Source: Bacillota bacterium
GTDB lineage: Bacteria; Bacillota; Negativicutes; Sporomusales; Sporomusaceae
Assembly (NCBI GenBank): GCA_023388195.1
Contig: JAEWGR010000010.1
Coordinates: forward strand, 1-23,472
DNA: 23,472 bases
Reading direction: 5' to 3'
This document shows, one piece after another, positions 1 through 6,443 of the stretch. The notes under the pieces were generated by a model, which saw only the letters and a list, made by a program, of their open reading frames with translations, was not told where the DNA came from and did not search any database. Position 1 is the first letter of the stretch. The number at the start of each line of letters is the position of its first letter. The translations under genes and the position numbers were made by a program.

Positions 1-1
1 T

Positions 2-55
2 ATCAAGGTCGTGCGCGCCGGTGAGACAGGTCTGGCCGTACTCTCCGATCTATAA
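2..55 (+). CDS. C-terminal end of a PII-like protein (partial)
   Basis: An open frame enters from the left edge and stops with TAA at 53-55. The 17 visible residues (IKVVRAGETGLAVLSDL) align with the C-terminal strand of PII signal proteins: compare VRIRTGEEGDIAI in the two complete PII proteins on the minus strand of this window, and the R-x-G-E-x-G pattern. PII proteins are trimeric sensors of ATP/ADP and 2-oxoglutarate. The gene lies 33 bases before a binding lipoprotein and is probably co-transcribed with it. Only the tail is visible, so the assignment is tentative. Confidence 0.35.
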   Translation: MKVVRAGETGLAVLSDL

Positions 56-88
56 TGTACGAACTTTGATGAAGGGGAGATCAAGGCA

Positions 89-1030
89 ATGAAAATCAAA
101 TTTTTAGGTATCATTGGTATTGTTATGCTGCTGTTATCTTTACTTGGCTGCGGCTCTCCTAAACAGCCCGCCAGTCCGGGCGAGGGCAGTATAAGTATTG
201 TTGACGATTTGAATCAAACAATTGTTCTTAAGCAGCCGGCAAAACGTATCATTTCTTTGTACTCGGCCCATACTGAAAACCTGATAGCCCTTGGTCTTGG
301 ACCGGAAATTATCGGCGTTAGTACGACTGAGTCCGATTCTGTTGCCCAAAGCAAGCCGGTATTTGATTATCGCGCCGACCCGGAGAAGGTCCTGGCTGCA
401 GAGCCCGATGTGGTTATTATCAGACCTTTCATTAAACAAAGTTATCCGGATTTTATTAAGACCTTAGAGCAGGCGAATATCAAAATTGTTTGTCTTTATC
501 CTGAGAAATTCGAGGATTTTGACAGCTATATTCATAAACTTGCTGTATTAACAGGCCGGGAGCAACAGGCTACCGACCGTCTGGCCGCTTTTCATAGCAA
601 ACTTACCGAAATTGCTGCCCGTACCGCCAAGGCGCCTGCTAAAAAACAGGTTTATTTTGAGTCAACGGCCACTGAATACCGGACAATCACACCGGCAAGC
701 ATGCCGGGAATCGTACTTAATCTGGCTGGTGCCATCAACGTGGCTGCTGACGCCCAGGCCATAAAAACCGCCAGCAGTATCGCTGCTTATGGCAGTGAAC
801 GCCTCTTGATGAAGGCCGATGAGATCGACGTCTTTCTGGCCCAGCGGGGGCCAATGAACCCTGGGATTACTGTAGACGCGATTAAGCAACGCCCGGGTTT
901 TGACAAGATCAAGGCTGTGCGGCAAGGACAGGTTTATATTGTTGAAGAGAGGTTGGTCTCAAGTCCGACTTTCCGTTTAGCTGAGGGAGTTGAGCAGCTG
1001 GCAAAATTGATTTATCCGGAAGTGTTCTGA
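89..1030 (+). CDS. ABC transporter substrate-binding lipoprotein (Fe-siderophore/cobalamin type)
   Basis: A 313-residue extracellular binding protein of the BtuF/FhuD/FepB family (PF01497 type). It should capture a metal chelate such as a ferric siderophore, haem or cobalamin and deliver it to a membrane ABC permease. The N-terminus is a lipoprotein signal: hydrophobic residues 5-19, then lipobox LLGC with Cys21 as the lipidated residue. The two-lobed fold is suggested by the start of the first lobe (AKRIISLYSAHTENLIALGL), the typical E-K-V-L-A-A-E-P-D-V-V-I-I segment near residues 98-111, and the late G-F-D-K-I-K-A-V-R-Q-G-Q-V-Y motif. The start is supported by GGGGAG at 73-78. No permease or ATPase gene follows, so it is an orphan here or depends on genes upstream. 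The ligand cannot be told from sequence. Confidence 0.85.
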   Translation: MKIKFLGIIGIVMLLLSLLGCGSPKQPASPGEGSISIVDDLNQTIVLKQPAKRIISLYSAHTENLIALGLGPEIIGVSTTESDSVAQSKPVFDYRADPEKVLAAEPDVVIIRPFIKQSYPDFIKTLEQANIKIVCLYPEKFEDFDSYIHKLAVLTGREQQATDRLAAFHSKLTEIAARTAKAPAKKQVYFESTATEYRTITPASMPGIVLNLAGAINVAADAQAIKTASSIAAYGSERLLMKADEIDVFLAQRGPMNPGITVDAIKQRPGFDKIKAVRQGQVYIVEERLVSSPTFRLAEGVEQLAKLIYPEVF

Positions 1031-1114
1031 AGTAATTAATTGCAGCGGGTTTACTGATTTTCTATAGAATAATGATCGCACTTATATTTGAAGTCACCTG
1101 AAAGAGGTATAATA

Positions 1115-1273
1115 ATGCAGCAAACACAACAAATGCAACAGCAAATTTGCGGGAATTGTAAAACCGTTTGTGGACAGGAAGAGTTACGCTGCCCCCGCTG
1201 CCATAAGTTGCTTCGAGCTTATTGCGATGGGAAGTGCAGTGAGTGCAAGGCGAAAAAGAAGTGTTATGAATGA
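1115..1273 (+). CDS. Cysteine-rich zinc-ribbon mini protein
   Basis: A 52-residue protein with nine cysteines in CxxC pairs: C12-x2-C15, C19, C26-x2-C29, C37, C41-x2-C44 and C50. Such spacing normally binds one or two zinc ions, or an iron-sulfur cluster. The N-terminal ten residues are mostly glutamine. I prefer the ATG at 1115 over an in-frame TTG at 1088, because GAAAGAGGT at 1100-1108 sits about six bases before the ATG. A strong hairpin terminator follows directly. Function unknown; the family is not recognised. Confidence 0.65.
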   Translation: MQQTQQMQQQICGNCKTVCGQEELRCPRCHKLLRAYCDGKCSECKAKKKCYE

Positions 1274-1281
1274 AAAGACAA

Positions 1282-1312
1282 GACCTCAGAGCCGTTAGCT
1301 CTGAGGTCGTTT
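1282..1312. terminator. Bidirectional intrinsic terminator
   Basis: A perfect 11-bp stem (GACCTCAGAGC at 1282-1292 with GCTCTGAGGTC at 1298-1308) and a 5-nt loop. GTTTTC follows on the plus strand and TGTCTTTTC on the minus strand. It separates the convergent zinc-ribbon gene and the PII gene, and can serve both. Confidence 0.85.
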
Positions 1313-1324
1313 TCATTCATAGCA

Positions 1325-1696
1325 CTATTTATCCATATCAGCGGGGTCCATAATGGCAATATCGCCTTCTTCGCCGGTCCGGATGCGGACAGCATTGGCA
1401 ATAGGGTAAACAAAAATTTTTCCATCACCAATTTTTCCGGTACGGCAGGCTGCTTTGGCAGTTTCCAGCACCTGCTCCACCGGTACTTCGCAAACAACAA
1501 TTTCGACTTTTACTTTAGGTACCAAATTAATATTGTATTCTTGTCCGCGATAAACCTCCCGGTGTCCTTTTGTCAGGCCGCAACCGTACACCTGGGTTAC
1601 TGTCATTCCGGTAACGCCAATATTGTTCATAGCTGCTTTTAGTTCCTCAAGCTTTTCCGGGCGGGTTATAATTTCAATTTTTGTTATTGGCCGCAT
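1325..1696 (-). CDS. PII nitrogen regulatory protein (distal copy)
   Basis: A 123-residue PII family protein, a trimeric sensor of ATP/ADP and 2-oxoglutarate that controls targets such as the Amt channel through its T-loop. The start at 1696 (MRPITKIEIITRP) has GGAGGG just upstream; the reading frame extends further, but without PII similarity. Visible landmarks are the B-loop GKIGDGKIFV (residues 87-96), the C-terminal VRIRTGEEGDIAI, and the T-loop with Tyr54 at the position of the uridylylated Tyr51 of E. coli GlnB. The residue at the E. coli Gln39 position is Thr42; Gln39 helps bind Mg-ATP-2-oxoglutarate, so ligand response may differ. A tail of about ten residues (MDPADMDK) extends past the usual end. 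It is 112/123 identical to the neighbouring PII, a recent tandem duplicate. Confidence 0.93.
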   Translation of the reverse strand: MRPITKIEIITRPEKLEELKAAMNNIGVTGMTVTQVYGCGLTKGHREVYRGQEYNINLVPKVKVEIVVCEVPVEQVLETAKAACRTGKIGDGKIFVYPIANAVRIRTGEEGDIAIMDPADMDK

Positions 1697-1732
1697 TCGG
1701 GTCCCTCCTAACCTAGAAATATTATTAAGTAT

Positions 1733-1761
1733 AGTGTAAGTCATCAGGAAGGGTTTGGCAA
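1733..1761 (-). promoter_or_regulatory. Sigma-A-type promoter for the distal PII gene
   Basis: Read on the minus strand: -35 TTGCCA (1756-1761), 17-bp spacer, -10 TACACT (1733-1738). It lies about 35 bases before the start codon and would let this PII copy be expressed apart from amt. Confidence 0.5.
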
Positions 1762-1796
1762 CCATTTCCCGTTGTGTAAATATGAGGTTATATGGA

Positions 1797-1835
1797 AGAG
1801 CCTCAGAGGCAGCTGGCACTGCTCTCTGAGGCTCT
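1797..1835 (-). terminator. Hairpin between the two PII genes
   Basis: A 12-bp stem (1797-1808 with 1824-1835), extended inside by GCAG/CTGC with one bulged base. No T-run follows on either strand, so it may be a weak terminator or an RNA-stability/processing hairpin at the end of the amt-PII transcript. Confidence 0.55.
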
Positions 1836-1853
1836 CTCAAAAACGGATAAAAC

Positions 1854-2225
1854 TTATTTTGGCATATCAGCCGGATCGACAATGGCAATATCGCCTTCTT
1901 CACCGGTACGAATGCGAACTGCATTAGCGATTGGGTAAACAAATATTTTGCCATCGCCAATTTTACCGGTTTGACAAGCCTGCTTAGCAGCCTCCAGTAC
2001 TTTTTCCACCGGTACCTCACAAACAACAATTTCGACCTTAACCTTAGGTACAAGGTTAATAGTATATTCCTGGCCGCGATAAACTTCAGTATGTCCTTTA
2101 GTGAGGCCACAACCGTAAACCTGAGTAACTGTCATGCCGGTAACTGCAATTTTATTCATGGCTGCTTTGAGCTCTTCTAATTTTTCCGGACGGGTAATAA
2201 TTTCAATTTTGGTTATTGGTTTCAT
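1854..2225 (-). CDS. PII nitrogen regulatory protein, amt-linked (GlnK-like)
   Basis: A 123-residue PII protein directly downstream of amt (41-bp gap), the classic amtB-glnK pairing. By analogy with E. coli GlnK it should bind and block the ammonium channel when nitrogen is plentiful, by inserting its T-loop into the cytoplasmic pore. The start at 2225 is supported by a GGGGGA ribosome site. T-loop Tyr54, B-loop GKIGDGKIFV and the C-terminal RTGEEGDIAI are present. As in the other copy, Thr42 replaces the Gln39 equivalent. It differs from the second PII at only 11 residues (2, 25, 27, 46, 55, 75, 79, 82, 85, 116, 122); two of these, 46 and 55, lie in the T-loop and may alter partner choice. 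Confidence 0.94.
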   Translation of the reverse strand: MKPITKIEIITRPEKLEELKAAMNKIAVTGMTVTQVYGCGLTKGHTEVYRGQEYTINLVPKVKVEIVVCEVPVEKVLEAAKQACQTGKIGDGKIFVYPIANAVRIRTGEEGDIAIVDPADMPK

Positions 2226-2266
2226 GCCGGTTTCCCCCTTTTCTCAGAGCATAAATTTTAATTAAG

Positions 2267-3667
2267 TTACGCTAACGTTGTTTTTTTGACAGATGAATCC
2301 TGACTGGCTGAGCCAAGTCCGATAGGTGAACCAGTCATAAAGTCTTGATAGGCATAACCGCGTTCGCCGTGCTCAGTGATGTCAAGGCCCTGAATCTCCT
2401 GGTCGGCGGTAGCGCGGACTTGCATGAAGAGACCAATGATTTTTAAGATAATGAAGGTCATTACTGCGGCTACTACCCAGCTGACACCAACACCGATAAG
2501 CTGGGTAGTGAGCTGACCTGCATTACCGTAGAACAGGCCGTCAGCACCGGCCGGATTAACTGCAGTAGAGGCGAACAAACCTGTTGCGATTGCCCCCCAG
2601 GTACCACCAATACCATGAACACCGAAAGCATCCAGTGCATCGTCATAACCGAGTTTTGCTTTCATTACCGCTACTGCCAGGAAGCAGATAACACCTGCGC
2701 CAAGGCCGATAATCAATGCGGGAACAGGGCTGACGAAACCGGCTGCGGGGGTAATGGCTACAAGACCGGCAATGCAACCGGAGGCCGCACCCAGGATAGT
2801 AGGTTTGCCATGCTGCAACCATTCAATGAGCACCCAGGAAACGGTTGCGGCGGCAGCAGCAATCTGAGTTGCAGCGAAAGCGCTGGCAGCAAGGCCGTTG
2901 GCCGAGAGGGCGCTGCCTGCATTAAAACCAAACCAGCCAAACCAGAGCAGGGAGGCACCGATAACTGTCATTGGCAGATGATGGGGCATCATAACGTCAG
3001 TACCATAGCCTTTGCGTTTGCCAATCATCAGTGCAATGACCAACCCGGAAACACCGGAAATAATATGAACTACAGTACCACCCGCGAAGTCCAGTACACC
3101 CAATTCGCGGATCCAGCCGCCAACTCCCCAAACCCAGTGAGCGACAGGATCATAAACAAATGTTGCCCAGGCTAAAGTAAATACAACAAAAGCAGGAAAC
3201 CGCATGCGTTCAGCAAAAGCGCCGGTAATAAGAGCTGCCGTAATAACAGCGAACATTCCCTGGAAAATCATAAAAGCCTGATGGGGAATTGTTGCGGAAT
3301 AATCAGGATTCGGATCCAGGCCGACCCCGCTAAGACCTGCCCAGTCTAAAGAACCGATGAAATGGTTAATATCAGGACCAAAGGCCAGCGAGTAACCAAA
3401 AAGAACCCATTGCACAGTTATAAGGCCGAGAATAAAGAAGCTTTGCATGATCGTGCTGAGTGCATTTTTTGTTCTTACCATACCACCATAAAATAGTGCT
3501 AAACCAGGAGTCATAAGCATAACAAGTGCTGCGCTCATCAAAACAAAAGCGGTGTCGCCGGTGTCAATTGCCGGCGGCTCTGCCGGCGCGTCGCTGGCAA
3601 GAACTACCGGAACCAGGATAAACATTAACAGTAGACACATAGAAAAAATAGTATACAATTTCTTCAT
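2267..3667 (-). CDS. amt: Ammonium transporter Amt
   Basis: A 466-residue Amt/Rh family channel that moves ammonium across the membrane. I start it at 3667 (MKKLYTIFSM), where AAGGAAGGGA lies just upstream; the frame is open for 34 more codons without a good start. Residues 1-24 form a signal peptide ending VLASDA. Eleven hydrophobic membrane segments follow. The family signature D-F-A-G-G-T-V-V-H is at 193-201. His201 and His351 match the twin pore histidines (His168/His318 of E. coli AmtB). The C-terminal tail from about 425 carries the conserved G-L-D-x-x-x-H-G-E-x-G-Y region that contacts PII. It is first in an operon with two PII genes. Expression is probably controlled by the terminator-bearing leader upstream. 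Confidence 0.97.
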   Translation of the reverse strand: MKKLYTIFSMCLLLMFILVPVVLASDAPAEPPAIDTGDTAFVLMSAALVMLMTPGLALFYGGMVRTKNALSTIMQSFFILGLITVQWVLFGYSLAFGPDINHFIGSLDWAGLSGVGLDPNPDYSATIPHQAFMIFQGMFAVITAALITGAFAERMRFPAFVVFTLAWATFVYDPVAHWVWGVGGWIRELGVLDFAGGTVVHIISGVSGLVIALMIGKRKGYGTDVMMPHHLPMTVIGASLLWFGWFGFNAGSALSANGLAASAFAATQIAAAAATVSWVLIEWLQHGKPTILGAASGCIAGLVAITPAAGFVSPVPALIIGLGAGVICFLAVAVMKAKLGYDDALDAFGVHGIGGTWGAIATGLFASTAVNPAGADGLFYGNAGQLTTQLIGVGVSWVVAAVMTFIILKIIGLFMQVRATADQEIQGLDITEHGERGYAYQDFMTGSPIGLGSASQDSSVKKTTLA

Positions 3668-3753
3668 AGGTAATCCCTTCCTTTTAATTAGATTTTTTGA
3701 GGTAACAGCAGTTATCTGGAAAATGCATCCCCCCCATGGGCCCAAAACAGAAA

Positions 3754-3793
3754 GCGTCCTATAGGTCAAAAAACCTTTAGGACGCCATTGTCC
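3754..3793 (-). promoter_or_regulatory. amt leader unit 2: hexaloop hairpin overlapping a terminator
   Basis: On the minus strand a 4-bp hairpin GGAC-AAUGGC-GUCC (3793 down to 3780) has a six-base loop with A at position 1 and G at position 4. Its 3' arm overlaps the 5' arm of a second hairpin (GCGTCCTA 3785-3778 with TAGGACGC 3761-3754, plus inner AGGT/ACCT pairs) that is followed by TTTCTGTTTT. The two folds exclude each other. Loop rule and overlap match known ANTAR antitermination targets. Confidence 0.65.
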
Positions 3794-3810
3794 GGATAAC
3801 CAGGTAATTA

Positions 3811-3853
3811 GACAGAAAGAGCCTTCGCTATAGTTGCGAAGGCTCCATTGCCT
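3811..3853 (-). promoter_or_regulatory. amt leader unit 1: hexaloop hairpin overlapping a terminator
   Basis: On the minus strand AGGC-AAUGGA-GCCU (3853 down to 3840) forms a 4-bp stem with a hexaloop carrying A1 and G4. The GCCT arm is also part of a 10-bp terminator stem (GAGCCTTCGC 3845-3836 with GCGAAGGCTC 3828-3819) followed by TTTCTGTCT. It starts about 20 bases after the predicted transcription start, so most transcripts should stop here unless the hexaloop form is stabilised. Confidence 0.68.
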
Positions 3854-3875
3854 AAGTCATTTTCTTATTGTAGTC

Positions 3876-3905
3876 ACTATACCAAATTGAATATGCCTGT
3901 GTCAA
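3876..3905 (-). promoter_or_regulatory. Sigma-A-type promoter for the amt-PII operon
   Basis: On the minus strand: perfect -35 TTGACA (3900-3905), 18-bp spacer, -10 TATAGT (3876-3881). The predicted start near 3869 gives a leader of about 200 nt before amt, containing both hexaloop/terminator units. Confidence 0.75.
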
Positions 3906-3984
3906 GAAGAATTTCTGCAAAACACAAGAAATGTTTGCTGCTAGTAGAAAAAAGGTCTGTATTGCCGGGAATAGTCTCTCTACC

Positions 3985-4013
3985 TTGAATAATTCCCCAG
4001 CCCGTGATATATT
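3985..4013 (+). promoter_or_regulatory. Sigma-A-type promoter for tRNA-Sec
   Basis: -35 TTGAAT (3985-3990), 17-bp spacer, -10 TATATT (4008-4013). The predicted start is about 10 bases before the mature 5' end of the tRNA. Confidence 0.7.
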
Positions 4014-4030
4014 ATATACGTTAGATGTAT

Positions 4031-4127
4031 GGGAGTGGATGGGGCCTGGTGGCTTCTGCAGTCTTCAAAACTGTCTGTTGGGCGCTAACCCGTCCAAGGT
4101 GGGTTCGATTCCTACACGCTCCCGCCA
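4031..4127 (+). tRNA. selC: tRNA-Sec, anticodon UCA
   Basis: A 97-nt tRNA that reads UGA as selenocysteine with SelB and a SECIS element. The anticodon loop CTTCAAA has TCA at 4065-4067. The special Sec layout is visible: a 6-bp D-stem (4041-4046 with 4051-4056) with a 4-nt loop, a long variable arm (4078-4084 with 4091-4097), a GGTTCGATTCC T-arm, and encoded GCCA at the 3' end. In the 8-bp acceptor, pairs 1-7 form (one G-T) but position 8 is G against A. The host should therefore make selenoproteins, though none is seen in this window. Confidence 0.93.
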
Positions 4128-4160
4128 TAACAGATCCGGGTATATTACATATTGTGTTAT

Positions 4161-4205
4161 AGAAGCATGTATTTGCCGGCAGGCAATATGATGCTTCTTT
4201 TTTTT
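4161..4205 (+). terminator. Terminator of tRNA-Sec
   Basis: Outer stem AGAAGCAT (4161-4168) with ATGCTTCT (4191-4198), inner TTGCC/GGCAA pairs closing a GGCA-containing loop, then a run of eight T at 4198-4205. It makes the tRNA gene a stand-alone unit. Confidence 0.85.
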
Positions 4206-4368
4206 GCAAACACTGGTTTTGAGCTGATCTAAAGAATATGATCAGTTTCCCAGTTAATAATCAACCATCCAAGCAGGGATTTTATGGAAGGATTGAGAAG
4301 AGTGCTATAAGATCTTTAATTTTTCAGTTGAATATATAACTTGATTACAAGGGGGTTAGGAAAAAACA

Positions 4369-5244
4369 ATGAACAGTGCAAGTGAGTGGCTGAACCAGGG
4401 GGGCACCATTGAAGTGCGAGCGATTACGCCTGCTCTGCTTCAGGATTTTCAGGCAATGCAGGAACTGGAGCAACTGGTTTGGCAGATGCCCTCCTCCATA
4501 CCCTTACATCAACTAATAACTGTAGCTAAAAACGGTGGTATTCTGCTGGGGGCTTTTGCCGGCAGCCTTATGGTTGGGCTTTTGTATAGCTTCCCCGGTT
4601 ATCTCAATCGGCAGGTTTATCTATGTTCACATATGCTAGGAATCCGGGAGGGCTGGCGCAAGTGTGGGTTGGGGAGAAAACTAAAGCTGGCCCAGGCGGA
4701 GGTTGCGAAAGATTTAGGCTATTCATTGGTTACCTGGACATATGATCCGCTGGAGTCAGTTAACGCCAATCTTAATATCTGCAAGCTGGGCGCTGTTTGC
4801 TCGACCTATATTATTAATTGTTATGGCGAGATGAATGATAGTCTCAATCAAGGGTTGCCGTCCGACCGTTTTCAGGTAGCCTGGTGGCTGGATCAGCCGC
4901 CGCTACGATTGCCACAAGGCTCAGAATATGAGGCTGTCCGCTGGTGCCATTGTGAACAGGATCTGATTGAACCGGTAGAGGTGGCCGAACTGGGAGCTGA
5001 TATGCTGACGACGGTGGCACAGGTAAGGGTTGTGGTACCGGCGGATATTCAGGCAATAAAACTAATGAATGCCGGCTTGGCCAAGAAATGGCGGTTGATA
5101 ACCCGACAGGCCTTTGTTGCTTTATTTAATGCCGGCTGGGCTGTGGCCGGGTTTCGGAGCTTGCCGGGAATCCCGGCTAATGAATATATCTTGGCGCGTT
5201 TGGAACAACTGGGGTTACCTCAGCCCCCCTGGGTAAAAGTGTAA
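4369..5244 (+). CDS. GNAT acyltransferase, probable D-amino acid N-succinyltransferase
   Basis: A 291-residue GNAT-fold enzyme of the COG3375 type. The acyl-CoA pyrophosphate-binding motif R97-K-C-G-L-G-R (Q/R-x-x-G-x-G) is clear, and W-T-Y-D-P-L-E-S-V-N-A-N near 123-134 is typical of the family. The C-terminal third (from about 200) lies outside the GNAT core. In Geobacillus a homologue next to an N-succinylamino acid racemase is reported to succinylate D-amino acids, the first step of D-to-L conversion. Here the racemase gene starts eight bases downstream and an M20 deacylase follows, the same gene set. Substrate assignment rests on this context. The ribosome site is modest (TTAGGA, about 8 bases before ATG). 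Confidence 0.8.
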   Translation: MNSASEWLNQGGTIEVRAITPALLQDFQAMQELEQLVWQMPSSIPLHQLITVAKNGGILLGAFAGSLMVGLLYSFPGYLNRQVYLCSHMLGIREGWRKCGLGRKLKLAQAEVAKDLGYSLVTWTYDPLESVNANLNICKLGAVCSTYIINCYGEMNDSLNQGLPSDRFQVAWWLDQPPLRLPQGSEYEAVRWCHCEQDLIEPVEVAELGADMLTTVAQVRVVVPADIQAIKLMNAGLAKKWRLITRQAFVALFNAGWAVAGFRSLPGIPANEYILARLEQLGLPQPPWVKV

Positions 5245-5252
5245 AGGAAAGG

Positions 5253-6371
5253 ATGATGAGAATGCGGTTGGCGGCTGTGACCTTACGGGCGATGCGAATG
5301 CGTTTGAAGGCCCCTTTTACCACAAGTTTTGGTACAGAGTGGGATAAGGATTTTATTCTGGTAGAAATCAAAGATACAGAAGGGCGCTCCGGCTGGGGCG
5401 AGGCCGTAGCGATGAAAGCGCCATTATATAACGAAGAAACAGTAGGTAGTGCTTGGCTAATGCTAAAGGAATTTCTTATTCCTTCACTCCTGCGCCAGCC
5501 CCCTGGCCACCCCCGGCAAGTAGCCGATATTTTTCGGCCAATCCGGCGAAATTATATGGCCAAGGCTGCTCTGGAAGGGGCTGTCTGGGATTTGTACGCA
5601 GTAGCGGGAAATATGCCCTTGTATCAGGTTCTGGGAGGAACCCGGAAAACAATCGATGTAGGTATCAGCCTGGGAATCGAAAGTACAGTCGATAAGCTAT
5701 TGGCACAGGTGGAAAAATATGTGACTGCAGGATATAAAAGAATCAAAATAAAGATAAAACCTGGCTGGGATATTAATACTGTTGCGGCAGTCCGGCAGCG
5801 GTTTCCGTCAATTCAGCTAATGGCAGATGCCAATTCAGCATATACACTGGCCGATTCGGCCCACTTGGCTGCCCTGGACCAGTATAATCTGATGATGATT
5901 GAGCAGCCTTTGGCTCATGATGATATCATTGATCATGGCGTATTGCAAAAGCAATTACAGACGCCTATTTGCCTTGATGAAAGCATCCATTCAGCAGAGG
6001 ATGCCCGTAAGGCGCTGATGCTGGATAGTGGCCGGATCATTAATATCAAGGTTGGCAGAGTAGGGGGGCTGACAGAAGCCAAAGCGATTCATGACTTATG
6101 TATGAGCAAGGGTGTACCGGTTTGGTGCGGCGGGATGCTTGAATCAGGGATCGGCCGGGCTCATAATATTGCTATTACAACCCTGCCCGGGTTTACTTTG
6201 CCTGGAGATACTGCTGCTTCCGGCCGGTACTGGGAAGAAGACCTGATCGAACCTGAGGTTATCGTTGAGGATGGTGTTATCCAGATACCTGACCGGCCAG
6301 GTATTGGCTATGCTGTGTGCAGGGACCGGATTGAAAAATATGAATTATATAGTGAAACATTCCGGCTCTAA
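5253..6371 (+). CDS. N-acyl(succinyl)amino acid racemase / OSBS-like enolase-superfamily enzyme
   Basis: A 372-residue member of the MenC/NSAR branch of the enolase superfamily. The catalytic set is complete: K165-x-K167 in the motif IKIKIKPGWD, metal ligands D192 (MADANSAY), E217 (MIEQPL) and D242 (CLDESIH), and K266 (NIKVGRVGG) as the opposite-face base. This matches the Amycolatopsis OSBS/NSAR residues with an offset of about three. Such proteins can make o-succinylbenzoate for menaquinone or racemise N-succinyl amino acids. No men genes are nearby while an acyltransferase and a deacylase flank it, so racemase is the better call. ATG codons occur at 5253, 5256 and 5262; GGAAAGG touches the first and is best spaced for 5262, which may be the true start. 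Confidence 0.88.
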   Translation: MMRMRLAAVTLRAMRMRLKAPFTTSFGTEWDKDFILVEIKDTEGRSGWGEAVAMKAPLYNEETVGSAWLMLKEFLIPSLLRQPPGHPRQVADIFRPIRRNYMAKAALEGAVWDLYAVAGNMPLYQVLGGTRKTIDVGISLGIESTVDKLLAQVEKYVTAGYKRIKIKIKPGWDINTVAAVRQRFPSIQLMADANSAYTLADSAHLAALDQYNLMMIEQPLAHDDIIDHGVLQKQLQTPICLDESIHSAEDARKALMLDSGRIINIKVGRVGGLTEAKAIHDLCMSKGVPVWCGGMLESGIGRAHNIAITTLPGFTLPGDTAASGRYWEEDLIEPEVIVEDGVIQIPDRPGIGYAVCRDRIEKYELYSETFRL

Positions 6372-6443
6372 GTTATTCTTGTCATCAATGATGCGGCAAA
6401 TATTTAGAGCTCCCAACCACCATTTGGCGGAGGCGATGCGGGC

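Noticed and set aside
1697..2110. In-frame N-terminal extension of the distal PII frame (138 extra residues)
   Set aside because: It reads through the intergenic region and the other PII gene out of frame, has no ribosome site, and PII proteins start at MRPITKIEI with GGAGGG upstream.
3931..4191. 86-codon plus-strand frame across the tRNA-Sec
   Set aside because: It overlaps the tRNA gene and its promoter, and the protein has no recognisable features.
5253..6371. menC (o-succinylbenzoate synthase) for menaquinone synthesis
   Set aside because: The family allows it, but no men genes are nearby and the acyltransferase and deacylase partners favour the racemase role.
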